From Streptomyces sp. NBC_00306 (GTDB lineage: Bacteria > Actinomycetota > Actinomycetes > Streptomycetales > Streptomycetaceae): DNA of 64,000 nt. The stretch covers positions 5,828,001-5,892,000 of the forward strand of contig NZ_CP108032.1 of assembly GCF_036169555.1 (NCBI RefSeq). The letters run 5' to 3'. Positions 35,586 through 42,992 of this stretch are shown here, piece after piece (the stretch's first letter is position 1; every line of letters begins with the position of its first letter). The notes under the pieces were generated by a model. That model did not search any database, had not been told where the DNA came from, and saw only the letters and a program-made list of their open reading frames with translations. The translations under genes were made by a program, and so were the position numbers.

Positions 35586-36239
35586 GTGACAGAGATCATC
35601 CTGCTCTCGGACCGCCGAGTCGCCGCAACGCCCGTCGTGGACAACGGCGAGCCGCTGGTCGACGTGCGCGAGGTCGCCGGGCTGCGCGTCGATGCGCGCC
35701 AGGCCGACGGCGACGGCTCGTACGCCCATCTGCGGGCGGACGTGGTGCGCCGACTGCTCGTCGCTCAGGACGAACTGCCCACGGGCATCCGACTGTTGCT
35801 GGTGGAGGGCTTCCGCCCGCCTCAGCTCCAGGGCCGCTACTTCCAGGAGTACGCCGCCGTGATGCGGGCGGCCGAGCCGGACGCGTCACCCGACCGGGTC
35901 CGCGAGCTGACGAGCGCGTACATCTCCCCGCCGGAGGTCGCCCCGCACGTCAGCGGCGGTGCGGTCGATCTGACTCTGTGCACCGAGGACGGCGTCGAAC
36001 TCTCTCTCGGCACCGAGGTGAACGCCACCCCGGAGGAGAGCGAAGGCGGCTGCCGTACGGCCGCGCCCCGCATCACCGGTGAGCCCCGCGCCAACCGAGA
36101 GCTGATGTGCCGGGCCATGACCGCGGGGGGCTTCGTCAACTACCCCACCGAATGGTGGCACTGGTCCTACGGCGACCGGTACTGGGCGCTGCTCAGCGGA
36201 GAGCCGGCGGCCAGGTACGGGCCCGTCGCGCGGGGCTGA
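35586..36239 (+). CDS. D-Ala-D-Ala dipeptidase, VanX-like (M15)
   Basis: The 217-residue protein carries the M15/VanX zinc and catalytic motifs: APHVSGGAVDLTL (SxHxxGxAxD type) and EWWHWSYG, with the Arg-bearing LLLVEGFRPPQLQ. VanX-type enzymes hydrolyse D-Ala-D-Ala; some relatives act in peptidoglycan recycling. No signal peptide is seen, so it would be cytoplasmic. It is not in a van operon (no VanH or VanA nearby), so glycopeptide resistance should not be assumed. The start is uncertain: GTG 35586 is favoured, GTG 35580 and ATG 35526 are possible. It follows the SARP and precedes a sigma factor. Confidence 0.85.
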   Translation: MTEIILLSDRRVAATPVVDNGEPLVDVREVAGLRVDARQADGDGSYAHLRADVVRRLLVAQDELPTGIRLLLVEGFRPPQLQGRYFQEYAAVMRAAEPDASPDRVRELTSAYISPPEVAPHVSGGAVDLTLCTEDGVELSLGTEVNATPEESEGGCRTAAPRITGEPRANRELMCRAMTAGGFVNYPTEWWHWSYGDRYWALLSGEPAARYGPVARG

Positions 36240-36368
36240 CGCACCCCGCGCATCCGGCGCTCGTCCGAAGACCTTCCTCGCATCACCACGCACCACCACG
36301 CATCGAGCCGACGAACCACACCGGCAGACGCCGGAACGCACTGTGACGACACCACCCGGGGGAAGTAC

Positions 36369-37217
36369 GTGGAAAGCAGCACCTGCATCTCGCCTTCACC
36401 AACCACCGCGACGACGACCACCGCGACGACGAAGAGCACCGTCTCGAAGACCACGGGCCCGACGACCACCACCGACGCGGCCAACGCGGTGCGGACGGAC
36501 GAGGCGGGGACGACCGCTTCGAAGACCACGCGCGCCGAGCAGCTCGCCCCCGAACCCCTCGCGGGCGCTGACCGGATGACCGCCGCCGAGTTCGACGAGG
36601 CCTTCACGGCCGTGATGCCGAAGCTGCGCCGTCGGCTGCTGGCCCTGACCGGTAACCCGCACGACGCCGACGACCTGCTCCAGGAGACGTATCTGCGGCT
36701 GTCCCGCCGCGCCCGCGCCCAGACCCTGGCCCGCCAGCGTCACCCGTACGCCTACACCTGCGCCGCCGCGCTGAATCTGCTGCGCGACGCCTGGCTGCAC
36801 CCCTCCCGGCGTGAGCGGTGCACCGACCGGCTGCCCGAGCAGAGCTGGGACGGCGGGCTCGCCTCACGCGAGGCGGAGGCGGTGACGGTCGCGCTCCTGC
36901 GGCATCTGTCACCCAAGGAGGCGGCCGCGGTCATCCTCATCGATCTCGAAGGCCTGAGCCACGACGTCGCAGGTCAGCGACTCGGCGCGCACCGCGGAAC
37001 CGTGCAGCGCAACCGGATGCGGGGGCTCGCCAAAATTCGTGCCGCTCTCGACGCATACACAACGGTCCCCGATCCCGTCCCCTCACTGAAGGCCGGCGCC
37101 ACGAACCGCGCACCGGCACCGGCTACGACGAACGAGGGCGGCGGGACCGCATGCTGCCTCCAGTTCAGCCGGAAGCAGTGGAACCGAGACGAGGGGGAAC
37201 ACACGTGCGCCGCATGA
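36369..37217 (+). CDS. ECF-type RNA polymerase sigma factor with Thr-rich N-terminal extension
   Basis: The 282-residue protein has region 2 (MPKLRRRLLALTGNPHDADD, then LLQETYLRLSRRA) and region 4 (LSPKEAAAVILIDLEGLSHD, then VAGQRLGAHRGTVQRNRMRG). The first ~69 residues are almost all Thr/Ala/Ser and probably unstructured; ATG 36576 would start right at region 2. The last ~50 residues are also an unusual tail. GTG 36369 has GGGGGAAG. Its end overlaps the next gene by 13 bases, tying it to the secreted SH3 cluster that follows, which it may transcribe. No anti-sigma gene is adjacent. Confidence 0.82.
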   Translation: MESSTCISPSPTTATTTTATTKSTVSKTTGPTTTTDAANAVRTDEAGTTASKTTRAEQLAPEPLAGADRMTAAEFDEAFTAVMPKLRRRLLALTGNPHDADDLLQETYLRLSRRARAQTLARQRHPYAYTCAAALNLLRDAWLHPSRRERCTDRLPEQSWDGGLASREAEAVTVALLRHLSPKEAAAVILIDLEGLSHDVAGQRLGAHRGTVQRNRMRGLAKIRAALDAYTTVPDPVPSLKAGATNRAPAPATTNEGGGTACCLQFSRKQWNRDEGEHTCAA

Positions 37218-38080
37218 ATCGGACGCTGGTGACGGTGGCGGGCGGAGTTCTGCTCGCCGCCGTCGGTACCACCGGCGTGGCCGTGGCCGAGTCACCGCAG
37301 CAGGCCCGGACCATGACCGCCGCCGCGGACTGCCGTCCTCTGACCGGGGCGTCCGCCCAGGCCGCGGCCATCGTGAACGCAGCCTGCTCGCAGCTGGGGG
37401 TGCCGTACTCCTGGGGCGGAGGCTCGATCCACGGCCCGACCTTCGGCCAGGACTATCCCGGCGGCGGTCCCGGTGCGCACGACAGCAAAGTGAAGGGCTT
37501 CGACTGCTCGCACCTGGTGCAGTACGCGGCCTGGCAGGGAGCGGGGATCGCGCTGCCCGAGGGCTCGTGGAACCAGGCCAAGTGGAGCGGTGCCAGTGCC
37601 CGCTTCACCCGTGCGCAGGGCCTCGCCCCGCTGGAGCCGGGCGACCTGCTGCTGTGGGCATCGAGCCCCGGTAATCACGACACCGTTCATCACATCGCCA
37701 TCTACCTGGGCAACGGCAAGATGGTCGAGGCCCGGGAGTCCGGGACCGTGGTGATGGTCAGTGACGTACGGCTGAACGCCCAGTACGCGGGCGCTCTGCG
37801 CATCACCAACAACGAGCAGCCGCCGGCGAACACCAAGCGCTTCATGACCTGGGGCACGGGCGTGGGCCTGCGCCCGGAGGCCGGCACGGGCAAGCCGCCG
37901 GTGACCCGTCTGCCCGGCCCCACCGCCGTCGACGTCCTGTGCCAGGCCTATGGGGAGAGCGTCACCGCCGAGGGCTACACCAACAACGTCTGGTCGTACC
38001 TGCCCAAGTACAAGGCGTGGATCTCGAACATCTACATCGACGACCCGGCCGCCTGGCTTCCCGGCGTCCCGGAGTGCTGA
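37205..38080 (+). CDS. Secreted NlpC/P60 peptidase with C-terminal SH3-like module
   Basis: After a signal peptide (RRMNRTLVTVAGGVLLAAVG) comes an NlpC/P60 domain with catalytic Cys in KGFDCSHLVQYAAW and His in VHHIAIYLGNGKMVEA, the fold of D-Glu-meso-DAP endopeptidases and related cell-wall amidases. Residues ~215-291 are an SH3-like module (TWGTGVGLRPEAG ... VLCQAYGESVTAEGY ... AWLPGVPEC) repeated, with variation, in six neighbouring proteins. GTG 37205 follows GAGGGGGAACAC; ATG 37214 is an alternative. The 13-base overlap with the sigma gene implies coupling. Confidence 0.85.
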   Translation: MRRMNRTLVTVAGGVLLAAVGTTGVAVAESPQQARTMTAAADCRPLTGASAQAAAIVNAACSQLGVPYSWGGGSIHGPTFGQDYPGGGPGAHDSKVKGFDCSHLVQYAAWQGAGIALPEGSWNQAKWSGASARFTRAQGLAPLEPGDLLLWASSPGNHDTVHHIAIYLGNGKMVEARESGTVVMVSDVRLNAQYAGALRITNNEQPPANTKRFMTWGTGVGLRPEAGTGKPPVTRLPGPTAVDVLCQAYGESVTAEGYTNNVWSYLPKYKAWISNIYIDDPAAWLPGVPEC

Positions 38081-38148
38081 GCGGCGCCCGCCGGCGTCAC
38101 TGAACCTCGACCCACCTTTTCCCATCCCTGTTCGGAGGAAGATTCGCC

Positions 38149-38919
38149 ATGCCCGTGATCAACCGCACCAAGTCACTCGGTCTGCTGGCAGCCGCAGCCG
38201 TCGCGTCCGCGCTGGTCCCGCTCTCCGCCGCCACGGCCGAGGCCGCGCCGGCCCAGCCCGCCGGTTACGCCGGTTCCTGCCCGACCGCCGGCACCGTCAC
38301 GCAGGGCTGGCACTCCGGCCACGACGGCGTCGACATCGCCAACACCCGGGGCACGCCGATCTACTCCACCGGCGCGGGCACCGTCATCGTCTCCGGCACC
38401 GCCAGTGGCTACGGCCAGTGGATCCGGATCAGGCACGACGACGGCACGGTCACCGAGTACGGCCACATGTACGAGCGGCTCGTGTCCGTCAACCAGCGGG
38501 TGAGCGGCGGCCAGCTGATCGCGCGGATGGGCTCCGAGGGCCAGTCCACCGGCCCGCACCTCCACTTCGAGGCGCACAGCTCCACGTCCAGCACGCGCGG
38601 CATGAACCCCGGCCCGTATCTCGCGGAGCGCGGCGTGAGCCTGCCGTGCACCCCGGGCGGAGGCAACCCCGGCACCAACTTCACCACCTGGGGCACGTCC
38701 GTACGCGTACGGGCCGACGCCAAGCTGAACGCGGCCGTCGTCCGCACCCTCACCGGCCCGACGCCCGTCAACGTCACGTGCCAGAAGCGCGGCGACATGG
38801 TCACCGCCGAGGGCTACAGCAACGACGCCTGGGCCTACATCCCGGCGCTCGGCGGCTTCATCACCAACATCTACATCGACCACAAGGACGCCTGGCTGCC
38901 GGGAGTCCCCACGTGCTGA
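38149..38919 (+). CDS. Secreted M23 metallopeptidase with C-terminal SH3-like module
   Basis: The 256-residue protein has a signal peptide, then an M23 endopeptidase domain with both zinc motifs, GHDGVDIAN and GPHLHFEAHSS, and the YGHMY segment. Such enzymes cut peptidoglycan cross-bridges. Residues ~180-256 are the same SH3-like module as the previous gene (TWGTSVRVRADA ... CQKRGDMVTAEGYSNDAW ... NIYIDHKDAWLPGVPTC), close enough to suggest duplication. It has GGAGGAAG before ATG 38149. The next gene overlaps its stop by 7 bases. Confidence 0.9.
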   Translation: MPVINRTKSLGLLAAAAVASALVPLSAATAEAAPAQPAGYAGSCPTAGTVTQGWHSGHDGVDIANTRGTPIYSTGAGTVIVSGTASGYGQWIRIRHDDGTVTEYGHMYERLVSVNQRVSGGQLIARMGSEGQSTGPHLHFEAHSSTSSTRGMNPGPYLAERGVSLPCTPGGGNPGTNFTTWGTSVRVRADAKLNAAVVRTLTGPTPVNVTCQKRGDMVTAEGYSNDAWAYIPALGGFITNIYIDHKDAWLPGVPTC

Positions 38920-39320
38920 CCGGCACCAAAGCCGGTTCGAGGGGCATCGCGGCGGCAGCTCTGGCCGCCGTGATGCTCCTCGCTCCCGGTTTCACCGCAC
39001 CCGCGCAGGCCGCCGACTCCGCGCCCTGCACCCCCTACCCCGGCTACCCGGGCACCTACAAGTGCCCGATGTGGGGGACCGACATCAATCTGCGCTCGGC
39101 CCCCGATCCGAATGCACCGGTGAGTGCGAAGTCCCCGGATGACGGGTTCATCCGGGCCGTCTGCCAGGTCAAGGGCGGCCGCGCCACCTACGGCGGCTAC
39201 TGGCACACCTGGTGGATCAAGACCCCGGCCATGGGCATGGCGCCGTCGTCGTACATGAGCGAGATCTTCCTCGTCGGCGGTGGCGACGACGAGCGAGACT
39301 CAGGTCTGCCGATCTGCTGA
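38913..39320 (+). CDS. Secreted single-module SH3-like protein (stand-alone, +)
   Basis: The 135-residue protein has an Ala-rich signal peptide ending in APAQA, then a module with CPMWGTDINLRSAPDPN, CQVKGGRATYGGY and a C-terminal ...SGLPIC. The order WGTxxxxR, Cys, Tyr, C-terminal Cys matches its neighbours, but with lower identity. GTG 38913 overlaps the M23 gene, with GGGAG just before. It has no enzymatic domain. It may be a competitive binder or a structural partner; the function is unknown. Confidence 0.78.
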   Translation: MLTGTKAGSRGIAAAALAAVMLLAPGFTAPAQAADSAPCTPYPGYPGTYKCPMWGTDINLRSAPDPNAPVSAKSPDDGFIRAVCQVKGGRATYGGYWHTWWIKTPAMGMAPSSYMSEIFLVGGGDDERDSGLPIC

Positions 39321-39336
39321 ACACCCTCTGCGTGCA

Positions 39337-39387
39337 ACGCACTTCGCCCCCGGAACCGTTGGACACGGTGCCGGGGGCGAAGTGCGT
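39337..39387. terminator. Bidirectional terminator between convergent SH3 genes
   Basis: A perfect 17-bp stem (39337-39353 with 39371-39387) encloses a 17-base loop that can itself form a short ACCG/CGGT stem. It lies exactly between the + gene ending at 39320 and the minus gene ending at 39400. Confidence 0.88.
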
Positions 39388-39399
39388 AGCGGGGTGAGG

Positions 39400-39801
39400 T
39401 CAGGAGGGGCAGACCTCGAGGCCGGGGGCGGGATCCGCGCCGACGTTGACGTTGCCGCCCCAGGCCCACACGAAGTAGTACGTATGGCCGGGGAAGTGGA
39501 CAGTGACCTGGTACCAGACGTCCGTGGTGTAACCGCCGGCCGTGACGCGCTCACCGCGCGCGTAGCACTTCGCCACTCCCGAGGCTCCCTCCGGCCCGCT
39601 GGTGTTGAGGATTCTGTACGACGTACCGGGCCCGGTCCTGATGTTGCTGTTCGGTTGCAGGATCGGAGACGCCTGGACGGTGCTGGGAGCCGGCGCGGAG
39701 GTGCTGGGGGCTGCCTGGGAGGTACCGGCCCCGCCGAACAGAGTGAGGGCGGTACCCACCGCGAGACCGGCGGCGGTGAGACGGGCACGGCGCTTGAACA
39801 T
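39400..39801 (-). CDS. Secreted single-module SH3-like protein (stand-alone, -)
   Basis: The 133-residue protein has a signal peptide (MFKRRARLTAAGLAVGTALT) cut near SQAAPS, then a Ser/Pro linker and an SH3_3-like domain with SNIRTGPGTSYRILNTSG, the classical bacterial SH3 start, CYARGERVTAGGYTTDVW and a C-terminal EVCPS. AAGGAG lies 6 bases before ATG 39801. A promoter-like motif (TCATATG, with TTGCCCGGG) is about 60 bases upstream. It is the most canonical SH3b of the cluster. Confidence 0.82.
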   Translation of the reverse strand: MFKRRARLTAAGLAVGTALTLFGGAGTSQAAPSTSAPAPSTVQASPILQPNSNIRTGPGTSYRILNTSGPEGASGVAKCYARGERVTAGGYTTDVWYQVTVHFPGHTYYFVWAWGGNVNVGADPAPGLEVCPS

Positions 39802-39858
39802 GGTGACTCCTTGGTATGCGTGTGGGCTCTGTCCGTGAGACCGGATGCGGCGCCACGC

Positions 39859-39883
39859 CATATGACGGACCCGGGCAAGAAGT
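39859..39883 (-). promoter_or_regulatory. Promoter-like motif A of the SH3 cluster
   Basis: On the minus strand the bases read TTCTTGCCCGGGTCCG then TCATATGG. The same TTGCC...TCATAyG arrangement precedes the genes at 40400 and 40639. The distance to the start of the 39400-39801 gene fits a promoter. Confidence 0.4.
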
Positions 39884-39921
39884 TGCCCCCGGTACCGCCG
39901 TGAACGGCGGTACCGGGGGCA
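39884..39921 (-). terminator. Terminator hairpin between the two minus-strand SH3 genes
   Basis: A perfect 17-bp stem (39884-39900 with 39905-39921) closes a 4-base loop TGAA. It sits 33 bases downstream of the gene ending at 39954, so the two minus-strand genes are separate transcripts. Confidence 0.88.
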
Positions 39922-39953
39922 CGTGTTGCTCACCGCACAGAGGCGGGCGCAGA

Positions 39954-40400
39954 TCAGATGTACTCGCAGTCGATGGTCGGGTCGCTCGGCGAGTCCACCG
40001 GGGCGCCGGGCACCGGGCCGTTGTTGCTGCCTCCGCTGACGTACACGGCGGAGATCCAGCCAAGGGTCCTGCCGGGTGTGATGACCTGCACCCAGTAGGT
40101 GTTGGTGTAGCGCCCGTCGGTCACCCGGCCCTTCTCGCCGTTGTCGACCTGGCAGTACGCCTGGACCCGCACATTGGTGAGCCGTTCCGTCGTGGCGAGG
40201 TCGCACGACGTGCTCTGGCAGCTGCGCACCCGCACGTCGCTGCCCCACACGTGGACCGACCCCGACGGCGGGTGGGCCGCGGCAGGCTGAGCCCCCAGCA
40301 GGAACGCCGTCGGGATGACCGCGGCCACTCCCGCCGCGCGCAGCCCGCGGCGGGCGATGGTGCTGCCGCGCCGGTCCGTGCTCTTGCGTGACCACATCAT
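39954..40400 (-). CDS. Secreted single-module SH3-like protein (stand-alone, -)
   Basis: The 148-residue protein has a Tat-like or Sec signal (basic N-terminus, then AAGVAAVIPTAFLLGAQPAA), and from residue ~51 the module VHVWGSDVRVRSCQSTSCD, CQVDNGEKGRVTDGRYTNTY, LGWISAVYVSG and a C-terminal DCEYI. It has five Cys in the mature part, more than its neighbours. GAGGGG lies 8 bases before ATG 40400. It is divergent from the gene at 40639. Confidence 0.8.
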   Translation of the reverse strand: MMWSRKSTDRRGSTIARRGLRAAGVAAVIPTAFLLGAQPAAAHPPSGSVHVWGSDVRVRSCQSTSCDLATTERLTNVRVQAYCQVDNGEKGRVTDGRYTNTYWVQVITPGRTLGWISAVYVSGGSNNGPVPGAPVDSPSDPTIDCEYI

Positions 40401-40490
40401 GGTGAACCCCTCGTCAGGTCAGAACCGGGCTCGTCGCTCGCGGCCCGGTGGCATCCGCTTCCGCCTCACAGACGGGACTCGGTGCCCCGG

Positions 40491-40538
40491 CGTATGACCG
40501 TCCCGGCAGCAAATGTTTCTTTGCCCCGTCCTCATACG
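40491..40538. promoter_or_regulatory. Divergent promoter-like dyad between two SH3 genes
   Basis: CGTATGA (40491-40497) and TCATACG (40532-40538) are an inverted pair facing outwards, with GGCA..AAAtgTTT..TGCC near the centre. Each half resembles motif A upstream of the 39801 gene. Reading left it would serve the gene at 40400; reading right, the gene at 40639. It may be two back-to-back promoters for one sigma factor, or an operator. Confidence 0.45.
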
Positions 40539-40638
40539 GCGCGGCGTGTGCGCCCGTCCCCCCGGTGGTGCGGACAACGCACCTGACCGACCACGAACCC
40601 GTGACGGGCACGCGTCCGAACGGTCCGAAGGGGACGAC

Positions 40639-41052
40639 ATGGTGAACAAATCAGCAAGGCGCGGCGCCCGACTGGGCGGCGCGGCGGCGGTGTTGTGCGC
40701 ACTCGCCATGACGGTGGGCGCCGCGCCCGCCCAGGCGACTGCCGAACAGCGTGCCGCGGGGCCGGTCTTCACCACCTGGGCGACGGATGTGAACATCCGC
40801 AAGGACTCGGCCCCGGGCTTCCGCTGCCCCGAGTTCCCCTCGCCCGGCAACTGCCCGCGGGTGATCGGTCAGGCGCAGCCGGGCGACCAGCTCGAAGTGA
40901 CCTGCCAGACGCGGGGCGAGACGGTCGGCACCAACCCGAACTGGGTCTTCGTGGAGAACCGGACCCGGGGCTTCGACGGGTGGATGGCGAGCTACTGGAT
41001 CTCGCACCCGGACAACTGGCTGCCCGGGGTCCCGCAGTGCTACGGGCCGTGA
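40639..41052 (+). CDS. Secreted single-module SH3-like protein (stand-alone, +)
   Basis: The 137-residue protein has a signal peptide (ARRGARLGGAAAVLCALAMT) cut near AQAT, then the module from residue 47: TTWATDVNIRKDSAPGFRCP, VTCQTRGETVGTNPNWVFVE, GWMASYWISHPDNWLPGVPQ and C-terminal CYGP. The ending is the same as in the NlpC and M23 proteins. An insertion with two Cys sits after the first strand. GAAGGGGAC precedes ATG 40639. Its last codons are the first unit of a 32-bp tandem repeat. Confidence 0.82.
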   Translation: MVNKSARRGARLGGAAAVLCALAMTVGAAPAQATAEQRAAGPVFTTWATDVNIRKDSAPGFRCPEFPSPGNCPRVIGQAQPGDQLEVTCQTRGETVGTNPNWVFVENRTRGFDGWMASYWISHPDNWLPGVPQCYGP

Positions 41053-41154
41053 CACGTCTGGTCCCGCGGTGCTACGGGCCGTGACACGTCTTGTCCCGCG
41101 GTGCTACGGGCCGTGACACATCACGTTCCGCGGTGCTACGGGCCGTGACACGTC
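41039..41154. repeat. Four-copy 32-bp tandem repeat copied from a gene end
   Basis: The sequence GCTACGGGCCGTGACAC starts at 41039, 41071, 41103 and 41135, a period of exactly 32. The first unit contains the last codons and the TGA of the SH3 gene; the next three repeat that gene end outside the frame. The last unit is partial. Confidence 0.92.
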
Positions 41155-41332
41155 GGTACGACGCGGGCCGGCTCCGCCGCTCGGCCTGCGCTGCCCGTGA
41201 TCTCGCGCAGGGACCGCCCACGACCGGCCGAGCGACCCCGCCCGCGGCGGCGCTCCCCACCTCGCGAACACTCCTTCCCCCGATTCCGCCCTCATGCCGG
41301 CATCGGCTTCACCTCTCGGAGGTACCACCACC

Positions 41333-42601
41333 ATGGCTCGTCATCTCGGATCCGGACTCGTCCGCGCTCTGCCACGCCGCTCACGACGTACCGGGGACAC
41401 GAGAGCCCCGGGATCGCGTACGGCCCGCCGCGCCACCTGGGCCGGGCTGCTGTCGGTGGGCCTGGCGGCGCTGATGTCCACCACCTCGGCGGCGTCCGCC
41501 GCGCCGCCCGAGAAGCCGGCGCCCCGCGCGGCCCAGGTCGATGTGCCCGCGGGGGTCACCGCCGGCGTCGCGGTCTTCGACCGGCAGACGGGCACCTTCA
41601 CCGAGCAGGTGAACAGCGCTGCCCAGTTCCGGTCGGCGTCCGTGGTGAAGCTGCTCATCGCGCTCGACCTGCTCTGGAACCGCCAGCCCGGCGACCTCTC
41701 GGCGACCGACCGGGCCCGTGTCGACGCGATGCTGCGGAGCAGCGACGACAACGCGGCCAGCACCTTCTGGGCGAACAACGGCGGCGGCGCCATCATCGAC
41801 CGGATGGTGCCGCGCCTCGGCCTCACCGACACCGCCCGGCCCCCGGCGAGCCACCCCGGATTCTGGGGCTACACGGCTCTGTCGGCCCGCGACACCGTGA
41901 AGATCTACCGCTATCTGCTGGAGTCCGCCCCGGCGTCCGTACGCGACTACATGATGGGCAACCTGCGCCAGTCGACGCGCTGCGCCACCGACGGCTACGA
42001 CCAGCACTTCGGCATCGCCGGGGCCTTCAACCGGCCCTGGGCCGTGAAGCAGGGCTGGTCGGGCTTCAGCTCGGGCGGCTGCACGGCACCCGCGGGCGCG
42101 GCGGCGAAGGCACCGGCCGGCGCCGGCAAGCAGACGGCCGCGGCGGCGACCGCCGTCCGGTCGGCCGCCGGGATCAACGCCGTGGACCTGTCCCGCCCGG
42201 CGCTGCACACGACGGGCGTCGTCGGCTCCGGTGACCGTTCCATCGTGGCCGCGTACACCCTGCACCCGAGCGGCACCGCGTACGGCAAGGCCTACACGGA
42301 CCTGGGCCGGCTGACCCGGTCACTGAACGTGCCCGGCGCCTCCCGCCCGGCGGGCACCTGGATCGGCACCTGGGGCAGCGGCGTCCGCCTCCGCACCCAG
42401 GCGACCACCGCGGCGTCGCCGCTCACCACGCTCCCGGCCGGGGTGGAAGTCCTCGTCGGCTGCCAGAAGCGCGGCCAGCAGGTCAGCGTGCCGCCCTACC
42501 TGAACGACTGGTGGGCGTACCTGCCGCAGTACGGCGGCTACATGACCAACATCTACCTGAGCTCGCCGGACAACCAGGTCCCGGGAGTGCCTGTCTGCTG
42601 A
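41333..42601 (+). CDS. Secreted class A beta-lactamase-like serine hydrolase with C-terminal SH3-like module
   Basis: The 422-residue protein has a long basic signal region, then a penicillin-binding/class A beta-lactamase fold: SxxK in FRSASVVKLLIALDLL, an SDN-like motif in LRSSDDNAAS, and a KTG-like KQGWSGF. An Ala/Gly linker breaks the domain near residue 260. Residues ~346-422 are the SH3-like module ending GVPVC (TWGSGVRLRTQ, CQKRGQQ, NIYLSSPDN). Whether it hydrolyses beta-lactams or acts on peptidoglycan is not known; the KTG change argues for caution. ATG 41333 follows GGAGG. Confidence 0.85.
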   Translation: MARHLGSGLVRALPRRSRRTGDTRAPGSRTARRATWAGLLSVGLAALMSTTSAASAAPPEKPAPRAAQVDVPAGVTAGVAVFDRQTGTFTEQVNSAAQFRSASVVKLLIALDLLWNRQPGDLSATDRARVDAMLRSSDDNAASTFWANNGGGAIIDRMVPRLGLTDTARPPASHPGFWGYTALSARDTVKIYRYLLESAPASVRDYMMGNLRQSTRCATDGYDQHFGIAGAFNRPWAVKQGWSGFSSGGCTAPAGAAAKAPAGAGKQTAAAATAVRSAAGINAVDLSRPALHTTGVVGSGDRSIVAAYTLHPSGTAYGKAYTDLGRLTRSLNVPGASRPAGTWIGTWGSGVRLRTQATTAASPLTTLPAGVEVLVGCQKRGQQVSVPPYLNDWWAYLPQYGGYMTNIYLSSPDNQVPGVPVC

Positions 42602-42622
42602 GCGGACGGTCGGCTCACCGGA

Positions 42623-42662
42623 GAGAAGGCCAGGTCGTACGGGGGTGCGATCTGGCCTTCTC
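42623..42662 (+). terminator. Terminator hairpin after the serine hydrolase gene
   Basis: A 15-bp stem (42623-42637 with 42648-42662, one G-T pair) with a 10-base loop lies 21 bases after the stop codon. Confidence 0.8.
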
Positions 42663-42723
42663 GCGTGTCCGCGGGGCTCGCGTGCCTGTCGGGCCCGGTG
42701 CGCCTCCCGGCGCCCCGCCCGCT

Positions 42724-42874
42724 TCAGCTCAGGCGAGCGGTGACGTACGCCGTGGCGGTGGCCGTTCGTCCCGATCCACGCGGGCGGCCGCAGCCCGACC
42801 TCGTCGTGGTGCCGAAGGGTCCGTGCCGTCCCGCCCGACATCCGGGCGACCTCCGCGATAGGCCAGGCCATCAT
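42724..42874 (-). pseudogene. MerR-family regulator remnant
   Basis: On the minus strand about 50 codons read PIAEVARMSGGTARTLRHHD, then EVGLRPPAWIGTNGHRHG, which is the N-terminal helix-turn-helix of a MerR regulator. The normal YY after HR is missing, and the frame then gives Arg/Ser/Gly-rich sequence without family features. The rest of the 42602-42992 gap holds the terminator above and no other gene. It appears to be a decayed fragment. Confidence 0.65.
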
Positions 42875-42992
42875 CGCCCGTCTCCCTCGCCGGACTCATC
42901 GGGCCGTTCTCTCGGCCCTGGTCAGGCGTGCCGTCCTCCACCGCGGGCGACCAGTCCGGCCACGGCAACCCGTCTGCGACACTGGTACCACC

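Noticed and set aside
35586..36239. Vancomycin resistance cluster
   Set aside because: Only the dipeptidase is present; no vanH, vanA/B or vanRS is nearby.
41039..41154. CRISPR-like array
   Set aside because: Units are contiguous tandem copies without unique spacers, and no cas gene is present.
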